A stretch of DNA of 64,000 bases from Bacteroides congonensis (GCF_900130125.1 NZ_FQXY01000008.1:636301-700300), one strand, 5' to 3'. Numbered from the stretch's first letter, positions 1 through 9,674 are shown. Notes: generated from the letters alone by a model not told the origin. A program made the numbers and translations.

Positions 1-329
1 TAGTAGCCACCCAAGCCAAAGGAAGCGTACTCATCCATCAGAAAATGTTCGAAAGCCGCCTGTTCTTCGTAGACAAACTCATAGACATGGGTGCACAAAT
101 CATTCTCTGTGACCCTCACCGTGCGGTAGTCATCGGACACAACCACGGCTTCAAACTGCGCGGTGCCCGCATGACGTCTCCGGACATACGTGCAGGTATC
201 GCCCTTCTGATTGCTGCCATGAGCGCCGAGGGAACCAGTACCATTAGTAATATTGAACAAATAGACCGCGGTTATCAGAACATCGAAGGACGTCTGAACG
301 CCATCGGAGCCCGAATCACCCGAATATGA
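1..329 (+). CDS. murA: UDP-N-acetylglucosamine 1-carboxyvinyltransferase, C-terminal part (partial)
   Basis: The reading frame is already open at the left edge (frame begins at base 3), so only about the last 109 residues are present. MurA transfers enolpyruvate from PEP to UDP-GlcNAc, the first committed step of peptidoglycan synthesis, in the cytoplasm. The visible part contains the family's C-terminal signatures: the segment [17 protein letters not shown], in which the invariant Arg and Asp contact the substrate, followed by [13 protein letters not shown] and the [12 protein letters not shown] segment that closes the last inside-out alpha/beta unit. The stop codon overlaps the next start (ATGA), which indicates translational coupling to rimM. 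The murA-rimM-M23-dxr-rseP order looks like a housekeeping operon. Confidence 0.93.
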   Translation, partial: VATQAKGSVLIHQKMFESRLFFVDKLIDMGAQIILCDPHRAVVIGHNHGFKLRGARMTSPDIRAGIALLIAAMSAEGTSTISNIEQIDRGYQNIEGRLNAIGARITRI

Positions 330-877
330 TAAAGAAAGAAGAAGTATATAAAATAGGATTATTCAACAAACCTCACGGCATTCACGGCGAGTTGCAGTTC
401 ACTTTCACGGACGATATTTTCGACCGGGCGGACTGCGATTATCTGGTCTGCCTGCTCGACGGCATCTTCGTGCCCTTCTTCATCGAAGAATACCGCTTCC
501 GTTCAGACTCCACCGCCCTGGTGAAACTGGAAGGAATAGATACCGCCGAACGTGCCCGGATGTTCACCAATATAGAAGTCTACTTCCCCGTGAAGCACGC
601 TGAAGAAGCCGAAGACGGTGAATTGTCCTGGAACTTCTTTATCGGTTTCCAGATGGAAGACATCCACCACGGGTCTTTGGGCGAAGTGGTCGATGTAGAT
701 ACAACCACCGTCAATACCCTCTTCGTAGTCGAAAAAGACGATGAAGAACTGTTAGTTCCCGCCCAGGAAGAATTTATCCTAGGCATAGACCAGAAACAAA
801 AACTCATTACCGTAGAGCTTCCCGAAGGGTTGCTGAACCTGGATGAACTGGAGGCGGATGACACGGCTTCCGGATAA
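326..877 (+). CDS. rimM: 16S rRNA processing protein RimM
   Basis: A 183-residue protein, a normal length for RimM, which binds ribosomal protein S19 and assists maturation of the 30S head. The N-terminal barrel begins with the typical phrase [16 protein letters not shown], and the C-terminal PRC-barrel half includes [20 protein letters not shown] and a segment around [13 protein letters not shown], matching the usual LIPA..D.I pattern. The ATG overlaps the murA stop by four bases (ATGA), which fixes the start. The protein is markedly acidic, ending in a Glu/Asp-rich tail. Identity is firm from the N-terminal motif and PRC barrel. Confidence 0.92.
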   Translation: MIKKEEVYKIGLFNKPHGIHGELQFTFTDDIFDRADCDYLVCLLDGIFVPFFIEEYRFRSDSTALVKLEGIDTAERARMFTNIEVYFPVKHAEEAEDGELSWNFFIGFQMEDIHHGSLGEVVDVDTTTVNTLFVVEKDDEELLVPAQEEFILGIDQKQKLITVELPEGLLNLDELEADDTASG

Positions 878-880
878 AAT

Positions 881-953
881 CAGGCACGGATGACACGGTT
901 CCCTTGCGAACCTTGATTGACAAAAACCGTGAAATCCGTGTAATCCGTGCCTG
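881..953. repeat. Dispersed GGCACGGAT palindromic element, copy 1
   Basis: An imperfect inverted repeat with arms starting CAGGCACGGATGACACGG and ending CCGTGTAATCCGTGCCTG, and a loop of about 25 bases. Two related copies lie at 4499-4580 and 26533-26616. It separates rimM from the M23 peptidase gene and could fold as a long hairpin in RNA. The function is unknown; it may act as a REP-like mobile hairpin or as an mRNA 3'-end stabiliser. Confidence 0.8.
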
Positions 954-1003
954 AAAAATAGTACAAGTCCCGAATTTTTATTTTAATTTTTTAATTACCA
1001 AAG

Positions 1004-1864
1004 ATGCCGAAGAAAAGACGAAGTAAAGCTTTCTGGAAAAATTTCAAGTTCAAGTATAAATTGACGATTGTCAATGAGAATACGCTTGAAGAGATTGTGG
1101 GACTTCGTGTATCCAAACTCAATGGCCTTTCGGTGTTACTCTGTGTACTGGCAGTACTTTTCCTGATTGCCGCCTGCATCATTGCCTTTACTCCTTTGCG
1201 CAACTACCTTCCGGGCTACATGAACAGTGAAGTCCGTTCCCAAATCGTAGACAACGCCCTGCGTGTGGACTCCCTACAAGAGGTTCTCAACCGGCAGAAC
1301 CTTTACATTATGAACATTCAGGATATTTTCAGCGGCAAAGTCCCCATCGACAGCGTGCAGACGCTCGACTCACTGACCGCCGTCCGTGAAGACACATTGA
1401 TGGAACGCACCAAGCGCGAAGAAGAATTCCGCCGCCAGTACGAGGAAAACGAGAAATACAACCTGACATCCATCACTTCCCAACCGGACGTAACGGGGTT
1501 AATCCTGTATCGCCCCACCCGTGGAATGGTTTCCGACCACTTCAACGCAGAAAAGAAACATTTCGGCACGGACATTGCCGCCAACCCCAACGAGAGTGTG
1601 TTGGCTACGATGGACGGAACCGTTATCCTCAGCACATACACCGCCGAAACAGGTTATCTGATTGGCGTACAGCATAATCAGGATTTAATCTCGATTTATA
1701 AACACTGCGGTTCCCTGCTCAAAAAAGAAGGAGACCGTGTGAAAGGTGGTGAAGCCATTGCCTTAGTAGGAAACAGCGGAACTCTTAGCACAGGCCCGCA
1801 TCTGCATTTCGAGCTTTGGTACAAAGGTCATCCGGTGAATCCGGAAAAATATATCGTATTTTAA
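1004..1864 (+). CDS. M23-family murein endopeptidase, membrane-anchored
   Basis: A 286-residue protein with a basic cytoplasmic N-terminus (MPKKRRSK), one transmembrane helix at about residues 42-62, a periplasmic linker rich in charged residues (about 75-155, likely coiled coil) and a C-terminal LytM/M23 domain. Zinc-binding motifs are intact: HFGTD supplies His186 and Asp190, and GPHLHFE supplies His267 and His269, with His234 in the YKHCG segment. M23 enzymes cleave peptide cross-links of peptidoglycan, so this is probably a cell-wall remodelling enzyme or an activator-type LytM factor. It lies two bases upstream of dxr, suggesting co-transcription. The start follows an AT-rich leader without a strong Shine-Dalgarno sequence, as is usual in Bacteroides. 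Confidence 0.88.
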   Translation: MPKKRRSKAFWKNFKFKYKLTIVNENTLEEIVGLRVSKLNGLSVLLCVLAVLFLIAACIIAFTPLRNYLPGYMNSEVRSQIVDNALRVDSLQEVLNRQNLYIMNIQDIFSGKVPIDSVQTLDSLTAVREDTLMERTKREEEFRRQYEENEKYNLTSITSQPDVTGLILYRPTRGMVSDHFNAEKKHFGTDIAANPNESVLATMDGTVILSTYTAETGYLIGVQHNQDLISIYKHCGSLLKKEGDRVKGGEAIALVGNSGTLSTGPHLHFELWYKGHPVNPEKYIVF

Positions 1865-1866
1865 AA

Positions 1867-3051
1867 ATGAATATAGAAAAGAATAAAAAGAAGAAACAAA
1901 TAGCCATCTTAGGTTCCACAGGCTCTATCGGTACACAGGCATTGCAGGTTATCGAGGAACATCTCGACCTGTACGAAGCCTATGCACTGACAGCCAACAA
2001 CCGCGTGGAACTACTGATTGCCCAGGCACGGAAGTTCCAGCCGGAAGTAGTCGTGATAGCCAACGAGGAAAAGTATTCTGAATTGAAAGAAGCATTGAGC
2101 GACCTGCCCATCAAGGTATATGCAGGAACCGATGCCATCTGTCAGATTGTGGAAGCCGGTCCCATCGACATGGTATTGACAGCCATGGTTGGTTACGCCG
2201 GACTGAAACCTACTATTAACGCCATCCGTGCCAGGAAAGCCATCGCGCTGGCAAACAAAGAAACGCTCGTCGTAGCCGGCGAACTGATTAATCAATTAGC
2301 GCAACAATACCGCACACCGATTCTGCCCGTAGATTCCGAGCACTCGGCGGTGTTCCAGTGTTTGGCAGGAGAAGTCGGCAACCCGATAGAAAAAGTAATA
2401 CTAACCGCTTCAGGCGGCCCTTTCCGCACCTGCACCCTGGAACAACTAAAATCTGTTACCAAAGCGCAAGCCCTGAAGCATCCCAACTGGGAGATGGGAG
2501 CCAAGATAACCATCGACTCCGCCTCCATGATGAACAAAGGTTTCGAGGTAATCGAAGCCAAATGGCTGTTTGGCGTCCAGCCCAGCCAAATCGAAGTAGT
2601 GGTACATCCCCAATCCGTCATCCACTCGATGGTGCAGTTTGAGGACGGTGCAGTGAAAGCCCAACTAGGCATGCCCGATATGCGCCTGCCCATCCAGTAC
2701 GCTTTCTCTTACCCCGACCGTATCAGCTCTTCTTTCGAGCGTCTCGACTTTGCCAAGTGCACAAACCTGACATTCGAGCAACCGGATACAAAACGATTCC
2801 GCAACCTCGCCCTGGCCTATGAAGCCATGTACCGGGGTGGCAATATGCCTTGTATCGTCAATGCCGCCAACGAAGTAGTGGTAGCCTCCTTCCTGAAAGA
2901 CGGCATCAGCTTCCTCGCCATGAGCGACGTAATAGAAAAGACCATGGAACGCGCTATGTTTATAGCGAATCCTACATATGACGACTATGTAGCCACCGAC
3001 GCAGAAGCACGAAGAATAGCTTCCGAACTCGTGTGCCGGCAAAGTCTCTGA
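1867..3051 (+). CDS. dxr: 1-deoxy-D-xylulose 5-phosphate reductoisomerase
   Basis: DXR converts 1-deoxy-D-xylulose 5-phosphate to MEP using NADPH and a divalent metal; it is the second step of the non-mevalonate isoprenoid pathway. The 394-residue product shows the NADPH loop GSTGSIG at residues 16-22, ANKETLVVAG, the metal/substrate segments PVDSEHSAVFQCL and LTASGGPF, and HPNWEMGAKITIDSASMMNKG with the flexible loop before VVHPQSVIHSMVQF. The frame is open 51 bases further upstream, but that would overlap the M23 gene in another frame; the ATG at 1867, two bases after the M23 stop, gives the normal family N-terminus. It is probably translated from the same mRNA as its neighbours. Confidence 0.96.
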   Translation: MNIEKNKKKKQIAILGSTGSIGTQALQVIEEHLDLYEAYALTANNRVELLIAQARKFQPEVVVIANEEKYSELKEALSDLPIKVYAGTDAICQIVEAGPIDMVLTAMVGYAGLKPTINAIRARKAIALANKETLVVAGELINQLAQQYRTPILPVDSEHSAVFQCLAGEVGNPIEKVILTASGGPFRTCTLEQLKSVTKAQALKHPNWEMGAKITIDSASMMNKGFEVIEAKWLFGVQPSQIEVVVHPQSVIHSMVQFEDGAVKAQLGMPDMRLPIQYAFSYPDRISSSFERLDFAKCTNLTFEQPDTKRFRNLALAYEAMYRGGNMPCIVNAANEVVVASFLKDGISFLAMSDVIEKTMERAMFIANPTYDDYVATDAEARRIASELVCRQSL

Positions 3052-3060
3052 GCAAAAAAC

Positions 3061-3120
3061 GGTAATTCGTAAATAGTATTTTGTAAATAGTAATTAGTAA
3101 ATTGTAAATAGTAAATAATA
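3061..3120. repeat. AT-rich short tandem repeats between dxr and rseP
   Basis: Degenerate direct repeats of GTAAATAGTA (three clear copies) fill the spacer just before rseP. They look like replication slippage or an inserted low-complexity sequence. No promoter or hairpin can be made out with confidence. Confidence 0.55.
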
Positions 3121-3123
3121 AAC

Positions 3124-4479
3124 ATGGAAACATTTTTGATTCGTGCCCTGCAATTGATTATGAGCTTGTCTTTGCTCGTCGTCATTCATGAAGGCGGGCA
3201 TTTTCTCTTTGCCCGTTTGTTTAAGGTACGCGTAGAAAAATTCTGCTTATTCTTTGACCCTTGGTTCACCCTGTTTAAGTTCAAACCGAAGAAAAGTGAA
3301 ACAGAATATACCGTAGGCTGGCTGCCACTGGGCGGCTACGTAAAGATAGCCGGTATGATTGATGAATCAATGGATACCGAACAGATGAAACAACCCGAAC
3401 AACCGTGGGAATTCCGTTCCAAACCGGCGTGGCAACGCCTGTTAATCATGGTCGGCGGCGTACTGTTCAACTTCTTGCTGGCGCTCTTCATCTACTCGAT
3501 GATACTCTTTGCTTGGGGCGACCAATATATAAAGGTACAGGAAGCCCCCCTCGGTATGGACTTCAACGAAACCGCCAAATCAGTCGGCTTCCGGGACGGT
3601 GACATACTTCTCTCTGCCGACGGCGTTCCTTTCGAACGTTATGACGGCGATATGTTAAGCCAAATAGCCGATGCCCGTGAAGTAAGCGTTCTCCGTAACG
3701 GCGCGAAAGCATCTGTTTACATTCCCGAAGACCTGATGCAACGCCTGTTGGCAGACAGCGTCCGCTTTGCATCCTATCGTTTCCCATACGTTATCGACAG
3801 TGTAATGGTGAACTCTCCCGCTGCGCAGGCAGGCATCCTGCCGGGCGACAGCATCATCGCCCTGAACGGAAAACCAATCTCCTTCTCCGACTTCAAAGAA
3901 ACAATGGCAGAGCGCAAGAAAAACGAAGCCACTCTGCTCAAAGACAGCATCGACCCACGTCTCATCACACTGACCTACGTACGTGGTGGCGTGACAGACA
4001 CATTAAGCATGCGTGTAGACTCCGCCTACCTTATGGGAGTATCCGCCTGCCTGGTGACAGACCGTCTGCTGCCAATGGTGAAGAAACAATACGCTTTCCT
4101 CGAATCTTCCCCCGCCGGTGTATCCCTCGGTGTAAAAACCCTGAAAGGTTACGTTGGCAACATGAAATACCTTTTCTCCAAAGAAGGAGCGAAGCAACTG
4201 GGTGGTTTCGGAACCATAGGCAGTATCTTCCCCGCAACATGGGACTGGCATCAATTCTGGTACATGACAGCCTTCCTTTCCATTATCCTGGCTTTCATGA
4301 ACATCCTGCCCATCCCCGCACTTGACGGTGGTCACGTCCTGTTCCTGTTCTATGAAATGATAGCCCGTCGCAAACCAAGCGACAAGTTCATGGAGTATGC
4401 CCAGATGACCGGTATGGTTTTGCTTTTCGGCCTGCTGATTTGGGCGAATTTTAATGATATATTGAGGTTCTTCTTCTAA
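3124..4479 (+). CDS. rseP: RIP site-2 zinc metalloprotease RseP
   Basis: A 451-residue polytopic membrane protease of the S2P family, which cuts transmembrane segments of anti-sigma factors or signal-peptide remnants within the inner membrane. The catalytic HEGGH motif is at residues 22-26 in the first helix, and the second metal-binding motif NILPIPALDGGH places Asp401 near the C-terminus. Between them are a PDZ domain (around VNSPAAQAGILPGDSI, about residues 210-260), a second degenerate PDZ-like stretch, and further helices. The length is typical. The position downstream of dxr matches the common bacterial linkage of rseP with dxr. No sigma or anti-sigma gene is adjacent, so the substrate cannot be named. 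Confidence 0.95.
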   Translation: METFLIRALQLIMSLSLLVVIHEGGHFLFARLFKVRVEKFCLFFDPWFTLFKFKPKKSETEYTVGWLPLGGYVKIAGMIDESMDTEQMKQPEQPWEFRSKPAWQRLLIMVGGVLFNFLLALFIYSMILFAWGDQYIKVQEAPLGMDFNETAKSVGFRDGDILLSADGVPFERYDGDMLSQIADAREVSVLRNGAKASVYIPEDLMQRLLADSVRFASYRFPYVIDSVMVNSPAAQAGILPGDSIIALNGKPISFSDFKETMAERKKNEATLLKDSIDPRLITLTYVRGGVTDTLSMRVDSAYLMGVSACLVTDRLLPMVKKQYAFLESSPAGVSLGVKTLKGYVGNMKYLFSKEGAKQLGGFGTIGSIFPATWDWHQFWYMTAFLSIILAFMNILPIPALDGGHVLFLFYEMIARRKPSDKFMEYAQMTGMVLLFGLLIWANFNDILRFFF

Positions 4480-4498
4480 CTTCTAAAAAATAGGTTTA

Positions 4499-4580
4499 GG
4501 CACGGATTACACGGATTTCACGGTTTTGGTTAATCACATCATAAATGATTAACTACCGTGAAATCCGCGTAATCCGTGCC
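4499..4580. repeat. Dispersed GGCACGGATTACACGG palindromic element, copy 2
   Basis: The arms GGCACGGATTACACGGATTT and the inverted form ending CGCGTAATCCGTGCC enclose a loop containing TTAATCA...TGATTAA, which is itself palindromic. It sits 19 bases after the rseP stop, between convergent rseP and the MFS gene, so it can also form the 3' hairpin of either transcript. Confidence 0.85.
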
Positions 4581-4662
4581 TTTTCATTTTCAATTTAACT
4601 TGTTTGGATTGTACGTTTCTATTTAACGTAACCATGTGGACTGCTCTTATATCGAACTGACG

Positions 4663-6069
4663 TTATTTGCTTTTTAGCGTAGAAGGCTGTGACAACCTCA
4701 AACTGCTGACGATAGCCGCCACAACAGCAAATCCGCTTCCTACCATCAAGCAGACAGCCGTGCTCCGGTCATGTGTGACAAAGCTGAAAAGCAAAGCCAC
4801 CAACGTCGTTCCCGTTGTCTGTCCCATCAAGCGAGCCATCCCCAACATTCCACTGGCTCCGCCCGAACGCTGTGTCGGAGCTGAAGAGATAATCGTACTG
4901 TTATTAGGCGTCTGAAACAGCCCGAATCCCGCACCGCATAACATCAACCTCAAAATAATACTGATATCAGACGACTCGGCAGTCAGGCTTGAAAGCGAGA
5001 ACAGCCCGACGGCAAACAGAACCATCCCGATGCTCCCCAATATCCCCGGATGAATCCGTTCGACGAGATATCCCGCCAACGGTGCCGTGACAAGCGTTGC
5101 CAACGGCCACGGAGTGAGCAGCAACCCGGTCATCACCTCGCTATGCCCCAACGTATTCTGAAGGAAAAACGGCAAAGACACCATTGCCGACATCTGCGCA
5201 ATAAACGAACAAATGGAAGTCAGGATAGACAACCGGAAAATCGGTATCCGCAGCAAATCGAGCGGTAGGAGTGGAGTCGCCTGTGTCAACTGCCGACGTA
5301 CATAATACGTCCCGACCACTGCTAACACCACCAACTGAACAACAAGGAAATCCATTTTCTCATGATGCGCAAACCCATCCAGCGTATAAATCAGCAACCC
5401 GAAAGTAACCGCATTCGCTATGGCGCTGATATAATCGAACTTCCGTTTCGAAAGCTCTTCCTGCTTCGGCAAATGCTTGATACCCAGTACCAGCGCCGTA
5501 ATTCCCAACGGCACATTGATAGCAAACAACCAATGCCAACTGGCAATGGAAAGAATTCCACTCGCCACGGAAGGCCCGGCTGCCGCTGATATAGCCACCA
5601 CCATCGCATTAATTCCCATCCCTCGGCCAATCTGACTTTTCGGGTAAATATACCGTAACTGCGCCGTATTCACACTTGTAATAGCTGAAGCGCTGAACCC
5701 TTGAAAAATACGTGCCACCGTCAGCGTCCAAAACGAATCGGACAGCGCACAAATCAGCGAAGTGATACAAAACAATCCGATGCCCGAAAGAAACACCTTC
5801 CGGTAACCTATTATTTCGCCTAAAGCGGAAAAGGACAACAGTGAAATAACGATTGCCAACTGATACCCGTTGATAATCCATGTCGTCACGGCAGGCGTTG
5901 TCCCGAAGTCGTGCGAAAGCGTAGGCAATACGATATTGACTATATTGATGTCCAGTACAGACATGCAAAGAGCGAATCCGACGGATACTACCGCCCAAAT
6001 ACGTTTAGGCATCGGCAATCCGTCGGATTCGTCAGATATATTATGAGTTGTATTTATTGTTTGTACCAT
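4663..6069 (-). CDS. MFS drug exporter, DHA2 (14-helix) family
   Basis: A 468-residue, very hydrophobic inner-membrane protein with the 14-helix layout of the EmrB/QacA (DHA2) group of proton-driven exporters. The family hallmarks are near the N-terminus: SVLDINIVNIVLPTL in helix 1 (the D.TIVNVALP motif of DHA2) and WIINGYQLAIV in helix 2, then the loop motif GEIIGYRKVFLSGI and the motif-C-like AAAGPSVASGIL. The frame could start 19 codons earlier (6126), but the N-terminus beginning at 6069 with MVQTINTT fits family proteins better. The substrate cannot be predicted. No regulator or membrane-fusion partner lies beside it, so it may work alone. Confidence 0.85.
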   Translation of the reverse strand: MVQTINTTHNISDESDGLPMPKRIWAVVSVGFALCMSVLDINIVNIVLPTLSHDFGTTPAVTTWIINGYQLAIVISLLSFSALGEIIGYRKVFLSGIGLFCITSLICALSDSFWTLTVARIFQGFSASAITSVNTAQLRYIYPKSQIGRGMGINAMVVAISAAAGPSVASGILSIASWHWLFAINVPLGITALVLGIKHLPKQEELSKRKFDYISAIANAVTFGLLIYTLDGFAHHEKMDFLVVQLVVLAVVGTYYVRRQLTQATPLLPLDLLRIPIFRLSILTSICSFIAQMSAMVSLPFFLQNTLGHSEVMTGLLLTPWPLATLVTAPLAGYLVERIHPGILGSIGMVLFAVGLFSLSSLTAESSDISIILRLMLCGAGFGLFQTPNNSTIISSAPTQRSGGASGMLGMARLMGQTTGTTLVALLFSFVTHDRSTAVCLMVGSGFAVVAAIVSSLRLSQPSTLKSK

Positions 6070-6196
6070 AAAAAACTTATTCTTGTAGAAATCTCTTTTG
6101 TCCGTAAAAGTAAACAAAACAACCATACAGGTGTTTTTGTTTTCTTTGAAAAATAAGTTTTTTTAGTGGTGGAGAAGTCCTGATCTCAACTTCAGA

Positions 6197-6246
6197 TTTA
6201 CTTCAATTTCAGTGTAAGTTCTATTGCAGGTTTACCTCAATTTCAG
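6197..6246. repeat. Short direct repeat duplicating the nrdG 3' end
   Basis: TTTACTTCAATTTCAG at 6197-6212 and TTTACCTCAATTTCAG at 6231-6246 differ at one base and lie 34 bases apart. The second copy holds the last codons and stop of nrdG (minus strand); the first repeats that stretch, including a stop codon, downstream. Confidence 0.7.
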
Positions 6247-6690
6247 AATCCGCTGATTACTACTCCCCCGAAACTCCAGATAAGGAGAAAAGAGCGACTG
6301 CTCGAAACGTCCGTCCACCAAAACATCAATGTATGGAAGAACGGCTTTCAACCGTGGTTCCGCCTGAATCTCCTCATACGTGTACCCGGTGTAGCACCAC
6401 ACATTCATCCCCGTCTCTTCTTTCACCCGCCTGGCAAGCGACAGAAATTCTTCGGGATGAAAGAAAGGATCCCCACCGGAGAAAGTCACCCCGTCCAACA
6501 ACGGATTCGCTTTAATCTCCCTGATGATAGACGAAACCTTCTCTTCCGTCAACAGTTCCCCCGCTTTCGGATTCCAACTTTCCGGGTTGTGGCAACCGTG
6601 GCAGTGGTGAGCGCATCCGGCAAGATAAATAGAATACCGGATGCCTGCACCGTCCACTATTGTTTCAGGATAAGTTCCTAATAAATTCAT
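6232..6690 (-). CDS. nrdG: Anaerobic ribonucleotide reductase activating protein (radical SAM)
   Basis: NrdG uses S-adenosylmethionine and a 4Fe-4S cluster to install the glycyl radical on NrdD. The 152-residue product has the cluster motif C-x3-C-x2-C in [10 protein letters not shown] (Cys26, Cys30, Cys33), the phrase NPESW directly after it, and [10 protein letters not shown] (SAM-binding GGE-like motif). Size and motifs fit a stand-alone NrdG. It begins four bases after the nrdD stop, so the two are co-transcribed, and both fall under the riboswitch at 9131-9285. Confidence 0.95.
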   Translation of the reverse strand: MNLLGTYPETIVDGAGIRYSIYLAGCAHHCHGCHNPESWNPKAGELLTEEKVSSIIREIKANPLLDGVTFSGGDPFFHPEEFLSLARRVKEETGMNVWCYTGYTYEEIQAEPRLKAVLPYIDVLVDGRFEQSLFSPYLEFRGSSNQRILKLR

Positions 6691-6694
6691 TGGT

Positions 6695-9088
6695 TTACAG
6701 ATGTTTCACACGGTCTTTTTCTTCCGCCCGTTTGGCAGAGTTCCATGAACTCAAGTCGCCCGTCAGATAACCCGTGATGCGGCGCATACGGAGAATACTT
6801 TCACTTTGGCAAACCGGACATTTGTCGAAAATCACTCCTTTGTAACCGCAGTTGTGACAAGTGTCCACCGGGTGATTGATAGAACCGTAGCCGATTCCTT
6901 CGTCATGCATCACCTTCACAATTTTAGCGATGGCACGTACATTCTTCTGCGCTTCACCGTCCAGTTCCACATATGTGATGTGTCCGCCACGTGTGATGGC
7001 ATGGAAAGGAGCTTCGCTCTTAATCTTCTCCACAATGCTGATCGGCTCTTTCACATCCACATGGAATGAGTTTACATAATAATCACGATCCGTCACTCCC
7101 GGAATCTTACCGTATTTCCGGCGATCCATCTTCGTGAAACGTCCTGAAAGCCCTTCCGCCGGAGTAGCCAGTACAGAGTAATTCAGATTATATTTCTCCT
7201 TGTATTCGTCCACTACCTTATTCATCTCCATCACCGCTTCATACAGTGTGTCCCATGCCTTCCGGCTGTGTCCGTGTCCGTTTCCGTAAAGAGCCACCAT
7301 CGCATTGTGTCCGCCGATAAATCCGATTCCCAGCGTACCGCTGCGCAATACATCGCCTACCTGCTCGTTCGGATTCAACTCTGCGCCACCTTTCCATACG
7401 TTATTTCCCATCATGAACGGGAACTGACGAGCCAGTGCCGTGCGCTGATATTGATAACGCTCGTAAAGCTGGTCGGCCACCAAAGCAGACATCGTGTGTA
7501 CAGACTCGATGAAAATCTCCTTCGCTTTCTGCTCGATAGCATCCGCATTGCGTTCGTCCTCTATCAGGTTTTCAGCCTTGATGCGGGCTTCGATAGCCAG
7601 TCTCGGCATATTCAGCGTAGTGAAAGAAAGATTACCACGTCCCAAAGAAGACTTTTCTCCCGCCACATTCTCAAATACACGTGTGCGGCAACCCATCGTA
7701 GCCAATTCGTAGATATAACGTTTCGGGTCGTCCGCTTTCCATTTCTCATTCGTGTTGAAAGGCGTGTCGAGGAACATGAAGTTCGGGAACAGCGCTTTCG
7801 CGGTAGTCTGACAAGCCTTCAGCAACAGGTCAAAGTTCGGAGCTTCGTAACTGTCCTTCATCGCATCCTCTATGTTCTCCGCTTTCATCGCTTTCTCAAA
7901 ATCCTTTTCCGAGTAAGATACCCCGTCCTTCACCTTGAAAATCTGAATCGGGAATACAGGCACCTCGCCCCGTGTGCCCAAGCCCTCAATCGTAGCTTTC
8001 AGCAATTCCTCAATCACCATACGGCCTTCCGCAGAAGTGTCCGTTCCGTAATTGATAGAGCTGAATACCACCTGATTACCGCCGCGTGAGTGCATCGTGT
8101 TCAGGTTGTGGATAAATCCTTCCATTGCCTGATGCGTATCCTTGCGGGTTTGCTGGTATGCCTTCTCCGTGATGCGTGCCAGGTGTTCCTTATCTATAAT
8201 GATTTGCAGCGCTATCAATGCGATGCGTAATGTCTCGCGTTCTGCCTCAGTCGACTTGATAGACGGAAGATATTCCTTGATTAACGTGCGGATTGCCTTC
8301 TCGTCTGCCTGACTGCCATTCTCCATCGCTACATAGAAATTGATGAAAGAAGCCAGATGTTTGCGGAAAGACTTAGCCACCCCTTTCGCCATGAAGAAGT
8401 CGAAAGCGGGAATTGCCTGTCCTCCGTGCTGCTCGTTCTGATTCGTTTGGAAAATGATAGTAGCCAGTGTCGCATAGCTCTGAATACTTTGCGGGGTACG
8501 GATACTACCGTTCTTTGTGCGGAATCCACGTTCGAAAAGATCGTCCATGTCATACTGGATGCAAGTCGTTGTCTTGGTCGGATAATAATCCAGGTCGTGG
8601 ATGTGAATGTCACCCAACTGGTGCGCTTCGGCAAAACGCTTCGGCAACAGATATTTATAAGTATAATCCTTAGTCACTTCAGATGCGAAAGTCATCATCT
8701 GTCCGGCAGGGGTGTGGCTGCTCATGTTGGCGTTGCTCAGGTTGACGTCATTCTTGTCGATGGCAACGATACCGTCCATCACGTGCTTCATCTGGGTTTT
8801 CTTGTCCCGTTCCGTATTCCGCCATTCGCGATAGATGATATACTTCTTCGCCACTTCCGGCCGCACCTTCATCAATGCCTTTTCCACTAAATCCTGAATC
8901 TCCTCTACGGTAATCGTAGGAGTGGCAAACTGACTGATTACATTCATCGTGATGTCAGCCACCAACTGCTGCTCATCCTGAATCCCCGTTGCACTGAATG
9001 CCTTGCTGATTGCATTCTTAATCTTACTGATAGAGAAATCTTCTCTTTTACCATCACGTTTGATGATACAAATTTCCGCGTAGTTCAT
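6695..9088 (-). CDS. nrdD: Anaerobic ribonucleoside-triphosphate reductase (class III)
   Basis: A 797-residue glycyl-radical enzyme that makes deoxyribonucleotides from NTPs without oxygen. An ATP-cone occupies about residues 5-95 ([20 protein letters not shown]). The catalytic barrel follows, with [20 protein letters not shown] and the [12 protein letters not shown] segment. Four zinc-binding cysteines are at 744, 747, 757 and 760 (CHNCGY...CPVC), and the radical glycine is Gly773 in the RRITGYL phrase close to the C-terminus. All catalytic elements appear intact. It leads the nrdDG operon and its ATG is about 40 bases downstream of a cobalamin riboswitch. Confidence 0.96.
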   Translation of the reverse strand: MNYAEICIIKRDGKREDFSISKIKNAISKAFSATGIQDEQQLVADITMNVISQFATPTITVEEIQDLVEKALMKVRPEVAKKYIIYREWRNTERDKKTQMKHVMDGIVAIDKNDVNLSNANMSSHTPAGQMMTFASEVTKDYTYKYLLPKRFAEAHQLGDIHIHDLDYYPTKTTTCIQYDMDDLFERGFRTKNGSIRTPQSIQSYATLATIIFQTNQNEQHGGQAIPAFDFFMAKGVAKSFRKHLASFINFYVAMENGSQADEKAIRTLIKEYLPSIKSTEAERETLRIALIALQIIIDKEHLARITEKAYQQTRKDTHQAMEGFIHNLNTMHSRGGNQVVFSSINYGTDTSAEGRMVIEELLKATIEGLGTRGEVPVFPIQIFKVKDGVSYSEKDFEKAMKAENIEDAMKDSYEAPNFDLLLKACQTTAKALFPNFMFLDTPFNTNEKWKADDPKRYIYELATMGCRTRVFENVAGEKSSLGRGNLSFTTLNMPRLAIEARIKAENLIEDERNADAIEQKAKEIFIESVHTMSALVADQLYERYQYQRTALARQFPFMMGNNVWKGGAELNPNEQVGDVLRSGTLGIGFIGGHNAMVALYGNGHGHSRKAWDTLYEAVMEMNKVVDEYKEKYNLNYSVLATPAEGLSGRFTKMDRRKYGKIPGVTDRDYYVNSFHVDVKEPISIVEKIKSEAPFHAITRGGHITYVELDGEAQKNVRAIAKIVKVMHDEGIGYGSINHPVDTCHNCGYKGVIFDKCPVCQSESILRMRRITGYLTGDLSSWNSAKRAEEKDRVKHL

Positions 9089-9130
9089 AACTTTAACTCC
9101 CGAAAGTGATTAATAATATGGTTTATTTCG

Positions 9131-9285
9131 ATTCCGGCAGGTCTTCTGACTTATCCCTCCCTCGCAGCGCCTTCCCACACCTACCGGTGCAGTGACATAG
9201 TGTGCGGATTCACAGAGAATTACAGCAGCGGGTACTGTCGCCGATTTGCACAGCGTTCCCTCATTGACTAAACCTCTTTTAGCTC
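9131..9285 (-). promoter_or_regulatory. Cobalamin (B12) riboswitch upstream of nrdDG
   Basis: Read on the minus strand, the leader shows the classic cobalamin aptamer elements in order: GAGGGAA, GTGCAAATCGGCGACAG, CCCGCTGCTGTAA, a B12-box variant GTCACTG (plus-strand 9190-9196), a GGAAGG element, and the 3' end GTCAGAAGACCTGCC (plus-strand 9136-9150). A TATCTTTG promoter box lies just upstream and the nrdD start is about 40 bases downstream, so control could be at translation initiation. Expected effect: B12 represses the class III reductase. The outer limits are approximate. Confidence 0.92.
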
Positions 9286-9297
9286 CGAAAACGGATA

Positions 9298-9305
9298 CAA
9301 AGATA
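9298..9305 (-). promoter_or_regulatory. Putative Bacteroides -7 box for riboswitch-nrdDG transcript
   Basis: TATCTTTG on the minus strand matches the Bacteroides -7 consensus TAnnTTTG and is placed so that transcription starts just before the riboswitch. No clear -33 TTTG is visible. Confidence 0.55.
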
Positions 9306-9674
9306 GAAGATAATCCAATACCCCGGTTAGCTTTTAACATTAAATTTTGGGAAACTTTTCTTTCTCGCTGATACAGAAAGTTTTCCAAAACGGAAAACTT
9401 TTTTTTGAATTTAACTTGTGAAGTATTTGCTTTTCGTCTGTCTCTTTTCTCGAAATCAGACATGGTTTTGTGTACTTTCCTTTATTCCGGCTGCAAAGGT
9501 GCGAAAATATTTTCTTATGTTCCGTACAAAAGCAAAGAAAAGAATCAATCATTAATGCTCTTTTTTCATGCATTGTTACCAATGTTACAGGAGAGGGCGA
9601 ATCATACATGTCTTTCCGACTCGACTTTAGAACCTTTATACAGAGAAATAGATACTGTGTAATTTAATTTTGAT
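9306..9674. other. Intergenic region between the nrdDG promoter and the 9.7-kb gene
   Basis: No credible gene is seen. It is AT-rich with T- and A-tracts (such as 9400-9406). A TAATTTTG box at 9665-9672 ends two bases before the first ATG of the next gene. Confidence 0.6.

Noticed and set aside
1816..1866. Longer start of dxr
   Set aside because: It would overlap the M23 gene by 49 bases in another frame and adds residues not found in DXR proteins.
7268..8089. Plus-strand frame of 273 codons inside nrdD
   Set aside because: It is the antisense shadow of a highly conserved gene; the peptide is Arg/His/Ser-rich with no motif.
9110..9463. Minus-strand frame of 117 codons ahead of nrdD
   Set aside because: It coincides with the cobalamin riboswitch and its promoter; the peptide has no recognisable domain and the RNA structure explains the conservation.
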